Shown here in pieces: positions 11,979-12,115 of a DNA stretch of 12,115 nt (its first letter is position 1; every line of letters begins with the position of its first letter). A model generated the notes under the pieces. That model ran no database searches. It had not been told where the DNA came from and saw nothing but the letters and a program-made list of their open reading frames with translations. The DNA is taken from assembly GCA_043748535.1 (NCBI GenBank), contig JAYTMY010000056.1, forward strand, positions 1-12,115, given 5' to 3'. The position numbers and the translations under genes are program-made. Source of the DNA: CAMCSH01 sp043748535. Its GTDB lineage: Bacteria > Verrucomicrobiota > Lentisphaeria > Lentisphaerales > Lentisphaeraceae.

Positions 11979-12115
11979 TCGCGAGTCATGAGTTCATGGT
12001 TTGTAGTCCCGGCTTCAGCCGGTTGTTGTGCTCAATTTGCGTTCGGAACAGAACACACCGGCTGAAGCCGGGACTACAAACTTGAGCTCAAAACGAAGAA
12101 CTCTTGACTCCCGAG
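11979..12115. repeat. Dispersed palindromic repeat, copy 2
   Basis: Perfect inner arms of at least 23 bp lie at 12000-12022 and 12058-12080 around a 35-base loop. The outer ends, CTCGCGAGTCATGAG (11979-11993) and the window's last bases, CTCTTGACTCCCGAG, are imperfect inverted repeats, so the element probably ends at or just past the window edge. It is a same-orientation near-copy of 2664-2781. It starts 26 bases after the receiver-kinase stop codon and could terminate it. A CACGAAG-type fragment precedes it at about 11964. Confidence 0.8.

Overview
This 12.1 kb window is bacterial chromosomal DNA. It has single-copy housekeeping and stress genes with good Shine-Dalgarno sites, and several families of dispersed palindromic repeats between them. 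The repeats (CACGAAG/CTCTGTGG type, GTCCCGGCTTCAGCCGG type, CTCGATCG hairpins), a secretin-like protein and lipoproteins suggest a Gram-negative host. Verrucomicrobiota is my best guess, but that rests on repeat style and not on a marker gene. No rRNA, tRNA, CRISPR array or recognisable transposase is present.

Layout. At 1-3100 is a sparse region: a hemolysin III family membrane protein (226-876), a small ribbon-helix-helix-like DNA-binding protein on the minus strand (990-1319) with an AT-rich, repeat-containing upstream region, then about 1.7 kb of non-coding DNA holding a G10 tract and two composite palindromic elements. At 3100-4862 are an orphan, truncated secretin-like exported protein (TTG start) and a DUF4136-like lipoprotein. 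A strong bidirectional terminator (4958-4988) separates these from katG.

At 5006-8429 is the best-understood unit: a catalase-peroxidase (katG, minus strand) with an unusual lipoprotein-type export signal, divergent from oxyR, whose redox cysteines fall at C199 and C208, as in E. coli. The two share a 166-bp regulatory gap. The end of oxyR runs into a cluster of small hairpins, so its last ~20 residues are repeat-encoded. Convergent to it is cysE (serine acetyltransferase, 8512-9315). A very long, perfect-armed inverted repeat (9400-9536) separates cysE from a small SET-domain protein. Divergent from the SET gene is a TPMT-like methyltransferase. The window ends with a soluble receiver-plus-histidine-kinase protein that has a strong sigma70-type promoter, followed by a second copy of the repeat first seen at 2.65 kb.

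How the genes fit together. KatG and OxyR form a peroxide-sensing and detoxifying pair, and CysE supplies cysteine, which is also needed in thiol redox defence, though no operon link is visible. The other genes look like independent units. I do not see a clear new multi-gene defence or mobile system. The most unusual material is the putatively exported KatG, the orphan secretin/lipoprotein pair, the RHH-like gene with its repeat-rich upstream region, and the hairpin families that reach into a coding region.
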